Origin: Actinophytocola gossypii
Lineage (GTDB): Bacteria > Actinomycetota > Actinomycetes > Mycobacteriales > Pseudonocardiaceae
Assembly: GCF_025165815.1 (NCBI RefSeq)
Contig: NZ_JAFFZE010000011.1
Span: 106,631-170,630, forward strand
Direction of reading: 5' to 3'
Length of the DNA: 64,000 nt
Shown in pieces: positions 18,229 to 26,314 of this stretch. The position numbers and the translations under genes were made by a program. A model generated the notes under the pieces. That model saw nothing but the letters and a program-made list of their open reading frames with translations. It had not been told where the DNA came from and did not search any database. The stretch's first letter is position 1; every line of letters starts with the position of its first letter.

Positions 18229-18807
18229 TCAGGCGCAGGCCTCGTGCTGGGGGCTGGCGGCCGTGGTACCGCTGTCGATCTTCCAACCGGCGTCGGTCTC
18301 GACCAGGGGGAAGACCACGTTCCAGTTGATGCAGGGCACGCGCAGCTCCTGCGGCGCGTCCGCCGGGTCCTGCACGCTGGTGAACTTCATCAGCACCCGT
18401 GCCTCGCCCTCGGCGGCCAGTTCGATCCGGTGCACCACGATGCTTCCGTCCCGGGTCGAACGGTAGCTGCGCAGCCACGCCTCCCTCGGCTGGCGGTCCA
18501 CCCGGTTCGGGGTCACCGTCGCGGTCCACGCTTCGTAGTCGCGGGCGTTGATCGCGTCGAAGTAGGTCTGCAGGACCGCGCGTACGGGCTCGAACAGCGG
18601 GTGCGCGCCCGCGTCCTGGGTGCCGAGCACCACGGTCGGGCCTGGCTGCTCCTCGGGCGGCACCGACGTGCTGGGAGCCGGCACGACGTCGGCGACCTCC
18701 CGATCCTCGTACACGGTGCGCGCCAGCAACCCGCCGATCGCGGTCGCGATCACCGTGATGAGGAGGACCGGCAGCAACCACGGCTGGCGGCCGCGTTCAG
18801 GGGCCAC
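18229..18807 (-). CDS. Membrane-anchored hypothetical protein
   Basis: The 192-residue protein has a short cytoplasmic start (MAPERGRQPW), one hydrophobic segment (about 11-29), a Pro/Ser/Thr-rich linker and an extracytoplasmic domain (about 65-190) containing YFDAINARDYEAWTATVTPN. The pattern of a small alpha-plus-beta domain with FDAINARDY recalls SnoaL/NTF2-like folds, but this is tentative. GTG 18807 has TAGTCT 6 bases upstream, suggesting a leaderless transcript. Its stop is 4 bases from the end of the convergent small gene. Function unknown. Confidence 0.65.
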   Translation of the reverse strand: MAPERGRQPWLLPVLLITVIATAIGGLLARTVYEDREVADVVPAPSTSVPPEEQPGPTVVLGTQDAGAHPLFEPVRAVLQTYFDAINARDYEAWTATVTPNRVDRQPREAWLRSYRSTRDGSIVVHRIELAAEGEARVLMKFTSVQDPADAPQELRVPCINWNVVFPLVETDAGWKIDSGTTAASPQHEACA

Positions 18808-18820
18808 GCGGAGAGACTAC

Positions 18821-19312
18821 TCAGCCCACCCGGTGCAGCCAGGTGACCGGGGCACCGTCCCCGGCCCGCCGGTACGGCTCGAGCGCCGCGTCCCAGGACG
18901 CGCCGAGCAGCTCGTCGACCTTGTGGGCGAACGCCTCGCCCGCCCGGCTCGCCGTCGCCATCGCGCGCAGCTGGTCCTCGCCGACCACGATGTCGCCGTT
19001 CGCGGACGTGCGGGCGCGCCACAGGCCCAGCGTCGGTACGAAGCAGAAACGTTCGCCGTCGACGCCCTCGCTCGGTTCCTCGGTCACCTCGAACCGGGTC
19101 ATCGGCCACGCCTTCAACGCGGTCACCAACTTGGCACCGGTTCCGGCCTCACCTGTCCAGCCGCACTCGGCCCGGAGCTGTCCCTGCGCCGCCGGCTGTG
19201 CGGTCCACTGCAGGTTCGCCCGGACTCCAAGGGTGCCCGAAATAGCCCACTCGACGTGCGGACATACCGCAGACGGCGACGAGTGGACGTACACCACGCC
19301 ACGAGTGCTCAC
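18821..19312 (-). CDS. DUF3145 family protein
   Basis: A 163-residue actinobacterial protein of unknown function. It starts STRGVVYVHSSPSAVCPHVEWA and has the conserved TRFEVTEEPSEGVDGERF, typical of DUF3145. In Streptomyces a homologue lies just downstream of fabF, which agrees with its position about 2 kb after the fab operon here. GTG 19312 has the ribosome binding site GGAGG 6 bases upstream. The adjacent membrane-anchored protein starts 13 bases after its stop codon. Confidence 0.87.
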   Translation of the reverse strand: MSTRGVVYVHSSPSAVCPHVEWAISGTLGVRANLQWTAQPAAQGQLRAECGWTGEAGTGAKLVTALKAWPMTRFEVTEEPSEGVDGERFCFVPTLGLWRARTSANGDIVVGEDQLRAMATASRAGEAFAHKVDELLGASWDAALEPYRRAGDGAPVTWLHRVG

Positions 19313-19513
19313 TGCTGACCTCCGCTGCTCGACGAGGAACCGTCTTCCCCTACGCCCTCGTCACGGCGGTACGGCACGCACTCCCTTTAGGTTGTTGGCG
19401 CTCATTCTGCCCTGACCACCGACGCTTCCGCCACACCAGGCACGAATTCGGCGAACCCGCACCGACCGGGGGCGACCGTCCGGCTACGGTGAGCGGGGGA
19501 AGGGAGGTGGCAG

Positions 19514-20788
19514 GTGCGACTGGTCCGGCTGGGCGACGAGTCCTCAAAGGTCGGTGCCGACGTGCGGGCCGCGCTCGCCTCCTGGGGCCGCGGCGACCAC
19601 GTCGTGGGCGGCGTCGCGCTCATCGGCCCCCCGCCGGGTGACACTCCCCCCGGGGTGGACGCGGTCGTGCTGCTCCCCCGCGGCGTGCTGGTCGTCGCCG
19701 GCGTGGACCTGCCCGACCCGGCGATGCGCCTCGACGCGCCGCTGACCGGCCAGTGGAAGACCGACGGCTGGCCGCTCACCCGCGCCGACGGCGTGGTCAA
19801 CCCGGCCACCGAGGTCACCGAGGCCATCGCCGCGATCACCCGGCACCTGGAGCAGGCCGACGTCGAACCGCTGCCGGTCGGCACGGTGATCGCCGTCGGC
19901 CCGTACGTCTCGCAGGTCCACCAGCCCACCTCCGACCTGCTGCGCGGCGTCCGCGTGCTGCACCCGGAGCCCGGGAAGCTGCTCACCGCCGCCCGCGAGC
20001 TCGCCACCCACCCGCGGCCGTGCACGGTGGCGCAGGCGCGCGCGATCCTGCACGCCCTGGCCCCGGGGAACGCGACGCTCGCCGGGCTCGACCTGGCCGC
20101 CGAGGGCTTCGCCGACACCGCCGCCCCCGGCCTGAGCACGGCCAGCACCACGCTCATCCCCAAGGTCCCGGCCCGTCCGCCCGCGGCCGCCGCCCGCCGG
20201 TCCGGTCAGCTGCACTGGCTCCCGGTCAGCGCGGCCGTGCTGGTCGCGATGCTGCTGCTCACCGGCATCGTCTACGCGGTCGCGTCGTCCGGCGGTGACG
20301 ACCAGCGCGCGGCCGGCCCCACGACCACGCCGCCGAGCGCCGTCGAGGTGGAGGGCCAGGACTTCGTTCCGGCCGGCACCGTCTCCGACACCGACTGCGC
20401 CGCGCACGCCTACGGCGACGTGCAGGCCTGGCTGGAGCGCAACCGCTGCGGCGAGCTGGTGCGGATGCGCTTCGAGTCCACAGCGGACGGCAAGCGGGCC
20501 GCGGTCATGGTGGCCGTGCTGCGCTTCCCGGAGAGCGTGCTCGCCGAGGAGCTGCGTACCGTCGTGGACACGCCGGGCAGCGGCGCGATCACCGATCCGG
20601 CCACCGAGGACGAGCCGTGGCCCCACGGCGACGAACCGGCCTTCGAGTCCGCGGCCTACGCCAGCGACCTGGAGGGCAGCAGCCTCAAGCTGGCGCAGGC
20701 GGTGTGGATGGACGCGCCGTCCACACCGGACGACGAGGACCTCACCCGGCTCGCCACCCTCGCGCTGGACATCCGGGCCCCCGTCTGA
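19514..20788 (+). CDS. Single-pass membrane protein, unknown function
   Basis: A 424-residue protein. The N-terminal domain (1-220) begins RLVRLGDESSKVGADVRAAL and contains PGVDAVVLLPRGVLVVAGVDL, faintly like a NERD/nuclease-related domain, but the catalytic residues cannot be confirmed. One membrane helix follows (about 237-258, LPVSAAVLVAMLLLTGIVYA), and then an extracytoplasmic domain with two cysteines (DTDCAAH, NRCGELV) that may form a disulfide. GTG 19514 has the ribosome binding site GGGAGG. The 200 bases before it, back to DUF3145, hold only the divergent promoters. I do not recognise a function. Confidence 0.65.
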   Translation: MRLVRLGDESSKVGADVRAALASWGRGDHVVGGVALIGPPPGDTPPGVDAVVLLPRGVLVVAGVDLPDPAMRLDAPLTGQWKTDGWPLTRADGVVNPATEVTEAIAAITRHLEQADVEPLPVGTVIAVGPYVSQVHQPTSDLLRGVRVLHPEPGKLLTAARELATHPRPCTVAQARAILHALAPGNATLAGLDLAAEGFADTAAPGLSTASTTLIPKVPARPPAAAARRSGQLHWLPVSAAVLVAMLLLTGIVYAVASSGGDDQRAAGPTTTPPSAVEVEGQDFVPAGTVSDTDCAAHAYGDVQAWLERNRCGELVRMRFESTADGKRAAVMVAVLRFPESVLAEELRTVVDTPGSGAITDPATEDEPWPHGDEPAFESAAYASDLEGSSLKLAQAVWMDAPSTPDDEDLTRLATLALDIRAPV

Positions 20789-20901
20789 ATGTGACGTCGC
20801 TATCGGACTCCTCGCCACACCGGCGACCTTCACCGGAAGGTGACCGTCCGGCCGTTATCCTCGTTCCCGCTCGTCTCGTGAACCCACCTCCGGAGGACCC
20901 T

Positions 20902-21231
20902 GTGGCGCAGAAGACCGTTCTCGAACTGGTCGACGACCTCGACGGCGGGCGGGCCGACGAGACCGTGACCTTCGCCCTCGACGGGGTCGAGTTCGTGATC
21001 GATCTCTCCGAGGAGAACGCCGCGCGCCTGCGGGACACGCTCGCCGAGTTCGTCGGCCACGCGCGGCGCACCGGCGGCCGCAAGCAGCGCGGCAAGGCGA
21101 CCCCGGCGGCCAACGGCAAGCCGGACACCCAGGCGGTCCGCGAGTGGGCCCGCAGCCAGGGCGAGGAGGTCGCCGAGCGCGGCCGCGTCCCGCAGGCGCT
21201 GCTGACCAGGTTCCAGGAGGCGCACTCCTAG
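20902..21231 (+). CDS. lsr2: Nucleoid-associated protein Lsr2
   Basis: Lsr2 is the actinobacterial H-NS-like protein that bridges DNA and silences AT-rich, often transferred genes. The 109-residue protein has the N-terminal oligomerisation domain (QKTVLELVDDLDGGRADETVTF...) and the C-terminal DNA-binding domain with the AT-hook-like RGR (VREWARSQGEEVAERGRVP). A basic linker (GGRKQRGKATP) joins them. GTG 20902 is 5 bases after GGAGGA. Its stop codon overlaps the end of the convergent MpaB gene by four bases. Confidence 0.95.
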   Translation: MAQKTVLELVDDLDGGRADETVTFALDGVEFVIDLSEENAARLRDTLAEFVGHARRTGGRKQRGKATPAANGKPDTQAVREWARSQGEEVAERGRVPQALLTRFQEAHS

Positions 21232-22088
21232 GGGAGTCGCTTCGCCGACGGGGTCGCCCAGGTGCCGAGCCGCCGCACGGCGAGCACCGGGTGCGGCTGG
21301 AGCGGTCCAAGTCGCGGCTCGCGCACCAACGCGCGGGCCGTGCGCTGGGCCACGCGCAGGGTGCCGGACAGGCCACGCAGCATCGCGGTCGCGACCGGGT
21401 CCGGGTACGGGCGGCGGCCGTACAGCTCGGTGGCCCAGCGTGGGAGCAGCGAGTACCCGAGGTGGCCCACCAGCGGCTCGTACACCGCAAGGCCGAGCGC
21501 GAGCGTGCCGCGTACCGGCGGGCGGTGCAGGAAGTCGTAGATCTCGTCGGCGTCCTCGGTCCGGCGCAGCTCCGGGCGCCGGTCCGCCAGGTAGCGGCGC
21601 ATCGCGGCCACGTCGCCGGGGACCTCGTCGGGGTCGAGGCCGACCAGGGCGGCCGAGCGGCGCTGCTCGTCGAGGTAGCGGTCGGCGTGCGCGGCGGTCA
21701 GCGGGAACCCCGCCCGGCGGACCACCGCCAGGAACGACGACACCTCCGCGCAGTGCACCCACAGCAGCAGCTCCGGCTCGTCGACCCGGTACCGCTCGCC
21801 GGTCTCCCGGTCGGTGACCCGCAGCCGGCGGTGCACCTCGCGGACCGCGCGGGCCTCGCGCCTGGCCTCCTCGGTGGTGAGGTACGTGGTGGCGCCGACG
21901 AAGTTCGCGGTGCGGACCAGGCGGCCGAGCGGGTCGCCGCGGAAGTCGGAGTTCTGCACCACACCCGCGACCGCCCTCGGGTGCAGCGCCTGCAGGTACA
22001 GGCCGCGGATGCCGGCCAGCCACATCGCCGGCTCCGCGTGCAGCTGCCAGGTCACCGAGGACGGGCCGAACAGGCCATGGTCGGTCAC
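21228..22088 (-). CDS. Oxygenase MpaB family (DUF2236) protein
   Basis: The 286-residue protein belongs to the DUF2236/MpaB group, which includes the latex-clearing protein Lcp and MpaB, haem- or metal-dependent oxygenases. Typical blocks are PAMWLAGIRGLYLQALHP, FVGATTYLTTEEARREARAVREVHRRL and LLLWVHCAEVSSFL, with the conserved Arg, His and Tyr positions. GTG 22088 overlaps the preceding decarboxylase-like gene's stop codon (GTGA), so the two are translationally coupled. It is the last of four minus-strand genes (26123 to 21228) that appear to form an oxidative catabolic operon. The substrate is unknown. Confidence 0.82.
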   Translation of the reverse strand: MTDHGLFGPSSVTWQLHAEPAMWLAGIRGLYLQALHPRAVAGVVQNSDFRGDPLGRLVRTANFVGATTYLTTEEARREARAVREVHRRLRVTDRETGERYRVDEPELLLWVHCAEVSSFLAVVRRAGFPLTAAHADRYLDEQRRSAALVGLDPDEVPGDVAAMRRYLADRRPELRRTEDADEIYDFLHRPPVRGTLALGLAVYEPLVGHLGYSLLPRWATELYGRRPYPDPVATAMLRGLSGTLRVAQRTARALVREPRLGPLQPHPVLAVRRLGTWATPSAKRLP

Positions 22089-23638
22089 AGCAGCGGCGGG
22101 ACCATGGCCTCGATGACGTGCGGGCCGGGCTCCGCGAGCGCCTTGCCGAACTGGTCGGCCAGCTCCTCCGCGGTCGTCGCCCTGGTCGCGGGCACGCCCA
22201 TGCCCTCCGACATCCGCACGAAGTCCAGGTCGGGGCCGGACAGGTCGAGCAGCTCGTTCGCCTTCGGGCCGGCGGCCTCCGCGCCGACCCGGGACAGCTC
22301 CATCCGCAGGATCGCGTAGGCGCGGTTGTTCAGCACCACCGTGGTCACGTCCGAGCCCTCGCGCGCCATCGTCCACAGCGACGACACCGTGTACATCGCG
22401 CTGCCGTCGGCCTGCAGGCACACCACCGGGCGGTCCGGGGCGGCGACGGCCGCGCCGAGGGCCACCGGCAGGCCCTGGCCGATCGCGCCGCCGGTGAGGG
22501 TCAGCACGTCGTGCCGTGGGGCGCCGGCGGTGGTCATCGGGATCATCAGGCCGGAGGTGTTCGCCTCGTCGGAGACGATCGCGCCCTCCGGGAGCAGGGC
22601 GCCGATCACCTCGGTCCAGTTCTGCGGGGTCAGCGGGCCGGACGGCAGCGCGGGGCGGGTGGCCTCCTGCCGGACCGGGTCGACGCCGGCGGCGACCTCG
22701 TCGGCCAGGTGCTCCAGCGCGCCGGTGCCGTCCTCGCCGAGCACGGACAGCACGTGCGTCTGGCAGCCGTCCGGAACCAGCTCGCTGGCCTTGCCCGGGT
22801 AGGCGAAGAACGACACCGGGGCCTTCGCGCCGACCAGGACCAGGTGCTTGACGTCGGTGAGCTGCCACTGGACCTGCTCGGCGAGGTAGCCGAGGCGCTC
22901 CACGTTCGGCAGGCCGGCGCCGCGCTCGATCCGGGCGGGGAACGTCTCGGCGAACAGCTTCGCGCCGGTGGCCGCGGCGATCCGGCTGGCGGCGACCAGG
23001 CCGCGATCGCGGGTGGTGCCGTGGCCGAGCAGCAGCACGGTCGGCTCGCCTGCGCGGACGACCTTGGCGATCTCGGCGATCCGGTCCTCGTCGACCGGGA
23101 CCGGGGCGGGCGGGTCGGCCGGGGTGCCCGGCTCGCCGCCGTCGGCCCAGGACACGTCGGCGGGCAGCACCAGGTTCGCGACCTGGCCGGGGGCGGTGCG
23201 CGCGGCGGCGATCGCGGCGACGGCGTCGGCGCCCAGCTCGTCCGGGGACTTCGAGGTGCGGGTCCAGCCGCGCAGCCAGCCGGTCAGCGCGTCGATGTCC
23301 GACTCCAGCGGGGCGTCGAAGCCCTTGTGGTAGCGGGCGTGGTCGCCGATCACGTTGACGATCGGGGTGTGCGCGCGGCGGGCGTTGTGCAGGTTCGCCA
23401 GGCCGTTGGCCATGCCGGGGCCCAGGTGCAGCAGGGTGGCGGCCGGGCGGTCGGCCATCCGGGCGTAGCCGTCGGCGGCGCCGGTGACGGTGCCCTCGAA
23501 CAGGCTCAGCACCGCGCGCATCTCCGGCACCGCGTCCAGCGCGGCCACGAAGTGCATCTCGGAGGTGCCCGGGTTGGCGAAGCACACGTCGACGCCGCCG
23601 TCGACCAGGGTGCGCAGCAGGGCCTGTGCGCCGTTCAT
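22085..23638 (-). CDS. ThDP-dependent decarboxylase / acetolactate synthase-like
   Basis: A 517-residue ThDP enzyme. The three domains are visible: the Pyr domain with the catalytic Glu in LFEGTVTGAADGYARM, the central domain, and the PP domain with LQADGSAMYTVSSLWTMA and VLNNRAYAILRM. The PP domain resembles benzoylformate decarboxylase (GDGSANYSISALW) more than biosynthetic IlvB, and no small subunit is encoded nearby, so a 2-oxoacid decarboxylase or carboligase is more likely than an anabolic acetolactate synthase. The usual GDGS is ADGS here. It lies between two flavin oxidases upstream and an MpaB oxygenase downstream in one operon. Confidence 0.85.
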   Translation of the reverse strand: MNGAQALLRTLVDGGVDVCFANPGTSEMHFVAALDAVPEMRAVLSLFEGTVTGAADGYARMADRPAATLLHLGPGMANGLANLHNARRAHTPIVNVIGDHARYHKGFDAPLESDIDALTGWLRGWTRTSKSPDELGADAVAAIAAARTAPGQVANLVLPADVSWADGGEPGTPADPPAPVPVDEDRIAEIAKVVRAGEPTVLLLGHGTTRDRGLVAASRIAAATGAKLFAETFPARIERGAGLPNVERLGYLAEQVQWQLTDVKHLVLVGAKAPVSFFAYPGKASELVPDGCQTHVLSVLGEDGTGALEHLADEVAAGVDPVRQEATRPALPSGPLTPQNWTEVIGALLPEGAIVSDEANTSGLMIPMTTAGAPRHDVLTLTGGAIGQGLPVALGAAVAAPDRPVVCLQADGSAMYTVSSLWTMAREGSDVTTVVLNNRAYAILRMELSRVGAEAAGPKANELLDLSGPDLDFVRMSEGMGVPATRATTAEELADQFGKALAEPGPHVIEAMVPPLL

Positions 23639-23650
23639 CGGATAGTCCCC

Positions 23651-25024
23651 TCAGTCGAAGAGTACGCCGGGGTTGAGGATCCCCGTCGGGTCGAACGCCT
23701 GCTTGATCCGCCGCATCAGGGCGACCTTGTTCGGGTCCTCCAGCTCGAGGAAGTGCCGCTTCTTCTCGTGGCCGATGCCGTGCTCGCCGGAGATCGCGCC
23801 GCCGAGCCGCATGCCGGTGGCGAACAGCTCGTGCAGCACCTTGTGCCGCACCTCGGGATCCTTCTGGAACACCGCGAGGTGCACGTTGCCGTCGCCGGCG
23901 TGGCCGCAGCCGACCACCAGGGTCTGGTTGCCCTGGGCGATCTCCATGACGGCGGAGAAGAACTCGGGCAGCGCGGCCCTCGGCAGCACGGTGTCGATGA
24001 TGTCGTCGGCGCCGGCGCCCTTCGCGGTGAAGAACGCCTTCTCGCGGGCGTCGATCAGCTTGCGCGCGGCCGGGCCGGGCAGCACGTAGGTGTCCAGCGA
24101 GCCCAGCTCGCCGAGCAGCGTGCCGACCGCCTCGACGTCCTGGTCGAGCCGCTCGGTCGCGTTGTTCTCCAGCATCACCACCAGGTAGGCCTGCGCGGTG
24201 TCGCGGATCTCGTCCGGCACGCCGAGCTGGAGCTGCGCGGTGTGGGTGATGGCGCCCATGGTGAGCGCGTCGATGTACTCGAGGATCAGTGGGCCGATGC
24301 CGCTGCCGACGACCCTGGGCACGGCGCGCGCGACGGTCGCCAGGTCGGGGAACGGGGCCAGCACGGTGGCCTGGTGGGACATCCTTGGCTGGAGCTTGAG
24401 CACCGCCTCGGTGACCAGCGCGAGGGTGCCCTCGGAGCCGACGATCAGCTGGGTCAGGTCGTAGCCGGTGCTGGCCTTGACGTACCTGCCGCCGGTGCGG
24501 ATCACCTCGCCGGTGGGCAGCACCGCCTGCAGGCCGAGCACGTGGTGGCGGGTGACGCCGTACTTGACCGCGCGCATCCCGCCTGCGTTGGTGCCGACGT
24601 TGCCGCCGAGGCTCGAGGACAGCTCCCCCGGGTACACCGGGTAGACCAGGCCCTCGGCCTTGGTGCGCTCCTCCAGTTCGGCGAGGGTGACGCCGGGCTG
24701 GACCACGGCGACGTGGTTCTCGGTGTCGATCTCCAGCACGCGGTTCATCCGCTCGAACGACACCAGGACGCCGTCCGCGCGGGGGACGGCCGCGCCGGAC
24801 AGGCCGGTGCCGCTGCCACGCGCGGTGACCGGGGTGCCGGTCTCGGCGGCCAGCGCGAGGATCGCGGCGACCTGCTCGGCGTCCGCCGGGCGCACCACGT
24901 GCGCCGGCCGGGCCGGCTCGGCGGTCAGCGTCTCGTCGTGGGTGTAGTCCTCGGCGACCGCGTCGCCGGAGGACACGTGCTCGGCGCCGACGATCTCACC
25001 GAGTCTCGTACCGAGGTCCGCCAT
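23651..25024 (-). CDS. FAD-linked 2-hydroxyacid oxidase, GlcD family
   Basis: A 457-residue flavoprotein of the GlcD/D-lactate dehydrogenase (VAO/PCMH) family, which oxidises 2-hydroxyacids to 2-oxoacids. The FAD-binding domain shows VTARGSGTGLSGAAVP and SSLGGNVGTNAGGMRAVKYG. The C-terminal domain carries the metal and active-site block GCGHAGDGNVHL and SGEHGIGHEKK. ATG 25024 has the ribosome binding site GGGAGG. It is separated from the following ThDP enzyme by 12 bases. The 2-oxoacid product would be a natural substrate for that enzyme. Confidence 0.9.
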   Translation of the reverse strand: MADLGTRLGEIVGAEHVSSGDAVAEDYTHDETLTAEPARPAHVVRPADAEQVAAILALAAETGTPVTARGSGTGLSGAAVPRADGVLVSFERMNRVLEIDTENHVAVVQPGVTLAELEERTKAEGLVYPVYPGELSSSLGGNVGTNAGGMRAVKYGVTRHHVLGLQAVLPTGEVIRTGGRYVKASTGYDLTQLIVGSEGTLALVTEAVLKLQPRMSHQATVLAPFPDLATVARAVPRVVGSGIGPLILEYIDALTMGAITHTAQLQLGVPDEIRDTAQAYLVVMLENNATERLDQDVEAVGTLLGELGSLDTYVLPGPAARKLIDAREKAFFTAKGAGADDIIDTVLPRAALPEFFSAVMEIAQGNQTLVVGCGHAGDGNVHLAVFQKDPEVRHKVLHELFATGMRLGGAISGEHGIGHEKKRHFLELEDPNKVALMRRIKQAFDPTGILNPGVLFD

Positions 25025-25070
25025 CGGATTCCTCCCAGCTCTGCCCCTGGCGCCACAATAGTTGTTCCGA

Positions 25071-26123
25071 TCACCGCGGCGACACGCCCGCCGGTGGGGT
25101 CGCGCCGCGCACCACGGCCGCGGCCAGCACGGCGAGCGCGGGCGCCAGCTGGATCCCGTAGCCGCCCTGGCCGGCGACGAACACGAACCCGGGGTGGTCG
25201 GGCCACGCACCGACCACCGGGGCGCGGTCGGCGGTGAACGTGCGCAGGCCGGCCCACGCGGTGTGCACCGACCGCAGGCCGAGCGTGGTGACCGCGTTGA
25301 CCCGGTCCAGGGCGAGCGCGACGTCGAGTTCCTCCGGTCGGGCGTCGCACGGCTCGGTCGGGGTCTCGTCGGCCGGGGAGACCAGCACGCGGGTGCCCTC
25401 GGGGCGGAAGTAGAAGCGGTCGGCGGCGTCGGCGACCATCGGCCAGGCCGGGTCGACCGGGGTGGGGCCGGCGGCGAGCGCGACCGTGCGGCGCAGCGGG
25501 CGCAGGCCGGCGGCCGGCACGCCGGCCAGCGCGGCGACGGTGTCGGCCCAGGCCCCGGCGGCGTTCACGACGGTGCCGGCCAGGACGTCATCGGTGTCGA
25601 GGGTCGCGTGCCAGCCGGTGCCGTCGCGGCGCAGGGCGGTGAGCGGGCGGCCGGTGCGGATCCGGCCGCCGCGGGCACGCAGGCCGCGGACGTAGGCCTG
25701 GTGCAGGGCCATCACGTCGATGTCGGACCCGCTGGTGTCGTGCGCGGCGGCGACGACCTCGGCGAGCACCGGGCACAGGGTTCTTGCCTCGGCGGGGGTG
25801 ACCGGGGTGGCGGGGAGGCCGGCCAGGTGGGTGGCGGCCTCGTCGTCGGCGGCGAGCCAGAGCACGTCGCGCGGGGTGAGCAGCGGCGGAGTGTCCAGCT
25901 CGGTCTCCAGCTCGCGGTAGCGGGCCGCGCTGGCGGCGGTCAGGTCGCGGACGACCGGGCCGCCGTAGCTGGGGGCGTAGACGGCGGCCGAGCGGCCGGT
26001 GGTGTGTGCCGCCAGGGTCGGCTCGGCCTCGGCGAGCAGCACCGACGCGTCGGCGGCCAGCTCGTAGGCGACGGACACGCCCGCCATGCCGCCGCCGATC
26101 ACCAGGATGTCGACCCGCTCCAT
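25071..26123 (-). CDS. FAD-dependent amino acid oxidase, DAO/DadA family
   Basis: A 350-residue flavoprotein of the D-amino-acid oxidase superfamily (glycine oxidase, DadA, sarcosine oxidase). The dinucleotide motif is VIGGGMAGVSVAYEL (about 8-22), followed by TTGRSAAVYAPSYGG. The C-terminal FAD block is VFVAGQGGYGIQLAPALA. ATG 26123 is preceded by TACCCT at exactly 7 bases (26131-26136 on this strand), so the operon probably begins as a leaderless transcript. It is the first gene of the four-gene operon and divergent from the Erm-like gene. It would turn an amino acid or amine into a 2-oxoacid or aldehyde. Confidence 0.87.
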   Translation of the reverse strand: MERVDILVIGGGMAGVSVAYELAADASVLLAEAEPTLAAHTTGRSAAVYAPSYGGPVVRDLTAASAARYRELETELDTPPLLTPRDVLWLAADDEAATHLAGLPATPVTPAEARTLCPVLAEVVAAAHDTSGSDIDVMALHQAYVRGLRARGGRIRTGRPLTALRRDGTGWHATLDTDDVLAGTVVNAAGAWADTVAALAGVPAAGLRPLRRTVALAAGPTPVDPAWPMVADAADRFYFRPEGTRVLVSPADETPTEPCDARPEELDVALALDRVNAVTTLGLRSVHTAWAGLRTFTADRAPVVGAWPDHPGFVFVAGQGGYGIQLAPALAVLAAAVVRGATPPAGVSPR

Positions 26124-26168
26124 GGTGTCGAGGGTAATTCGGTTGCCGTGGCGGTTACCGTGGTCGGT

Positions 26169-26207
26169 ATGGGTATGGCTGCGATGATAAAGAAGCGCCG
26201 TCGCTGA
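26169..26207 (+). CDS. 12-residue leader peptide upstream of erm-like gene
   Basis: ATG 26169 to TGA 26205-26207 encodes MGMAAMIKKRRR. TACCGT at 26156-26161 sits exactly 7 bases before the ATG, the same leaderless arrangement seen before many genes here, which argues that the short frame is translated. The end KKRRR contains several basic-X-basic triplets (K/R-X-K/R), the motif at which macrolide-bound ribosomes are known to stall. Its last codons form one arm of a hairpin (26197-26217). It therefore looks like a drug-sensing leader for the methylase at 26315. Confidence 0.7.
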   Translation: MGMAAMIKKRRR

Positions 26208-26304
26208 CAGCGATGGCCTTCTGGTTCGCGTTCCGCGCTGACCCCGTCTGACGGGTCGGCTGTCGCTGTCTCCACGCACCTCCTGTTTCTCCTCGTGCCT
26301 GGAG
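26197..26304 (+). promoter_or_regulatory. Attenuator-type alternative hairpins before erm-like gene
   Basis: GCCGTCGCT (26197-26205, end of the leader peptide) pairs with AGCGATGGC (26209-26217) in a 9-base stem with one G-T pair and a 3-base loop. The overlapping GACAGCGA (26206-26213) can instead pair perfectly with TCGCTGTC (26263-26270). A further small hairpin lies at 26240-26257, and CTCC (26289-26292) can mask the GGAG (26301-26304) that serves as ribosome binding site for ATG 26315. No T-run follows, so control of translation or Rho-type termination is more likely than intrinsic termination. Confidence 0.55.
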
Positions 26305-26314
26305 CGGCTCTCCC

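Noticed and set aside
22085..23638. A second anabolic acetolactate synthase
   Set aside because: No regulatory subunit is nearby, the PP domain resembles benzoylformate decarboxylase, and the neighbours are oxidases. The true ilvB is at 58050-59921.
22118..25237. 1039-codon plus-strand open frame
   Set aside because: It is the antisense shadow of the GlcD-type oxidase and ThDP enzyme genes. It has Gln/His/Arg/Gly-rich low-complexity content and no family motifs.
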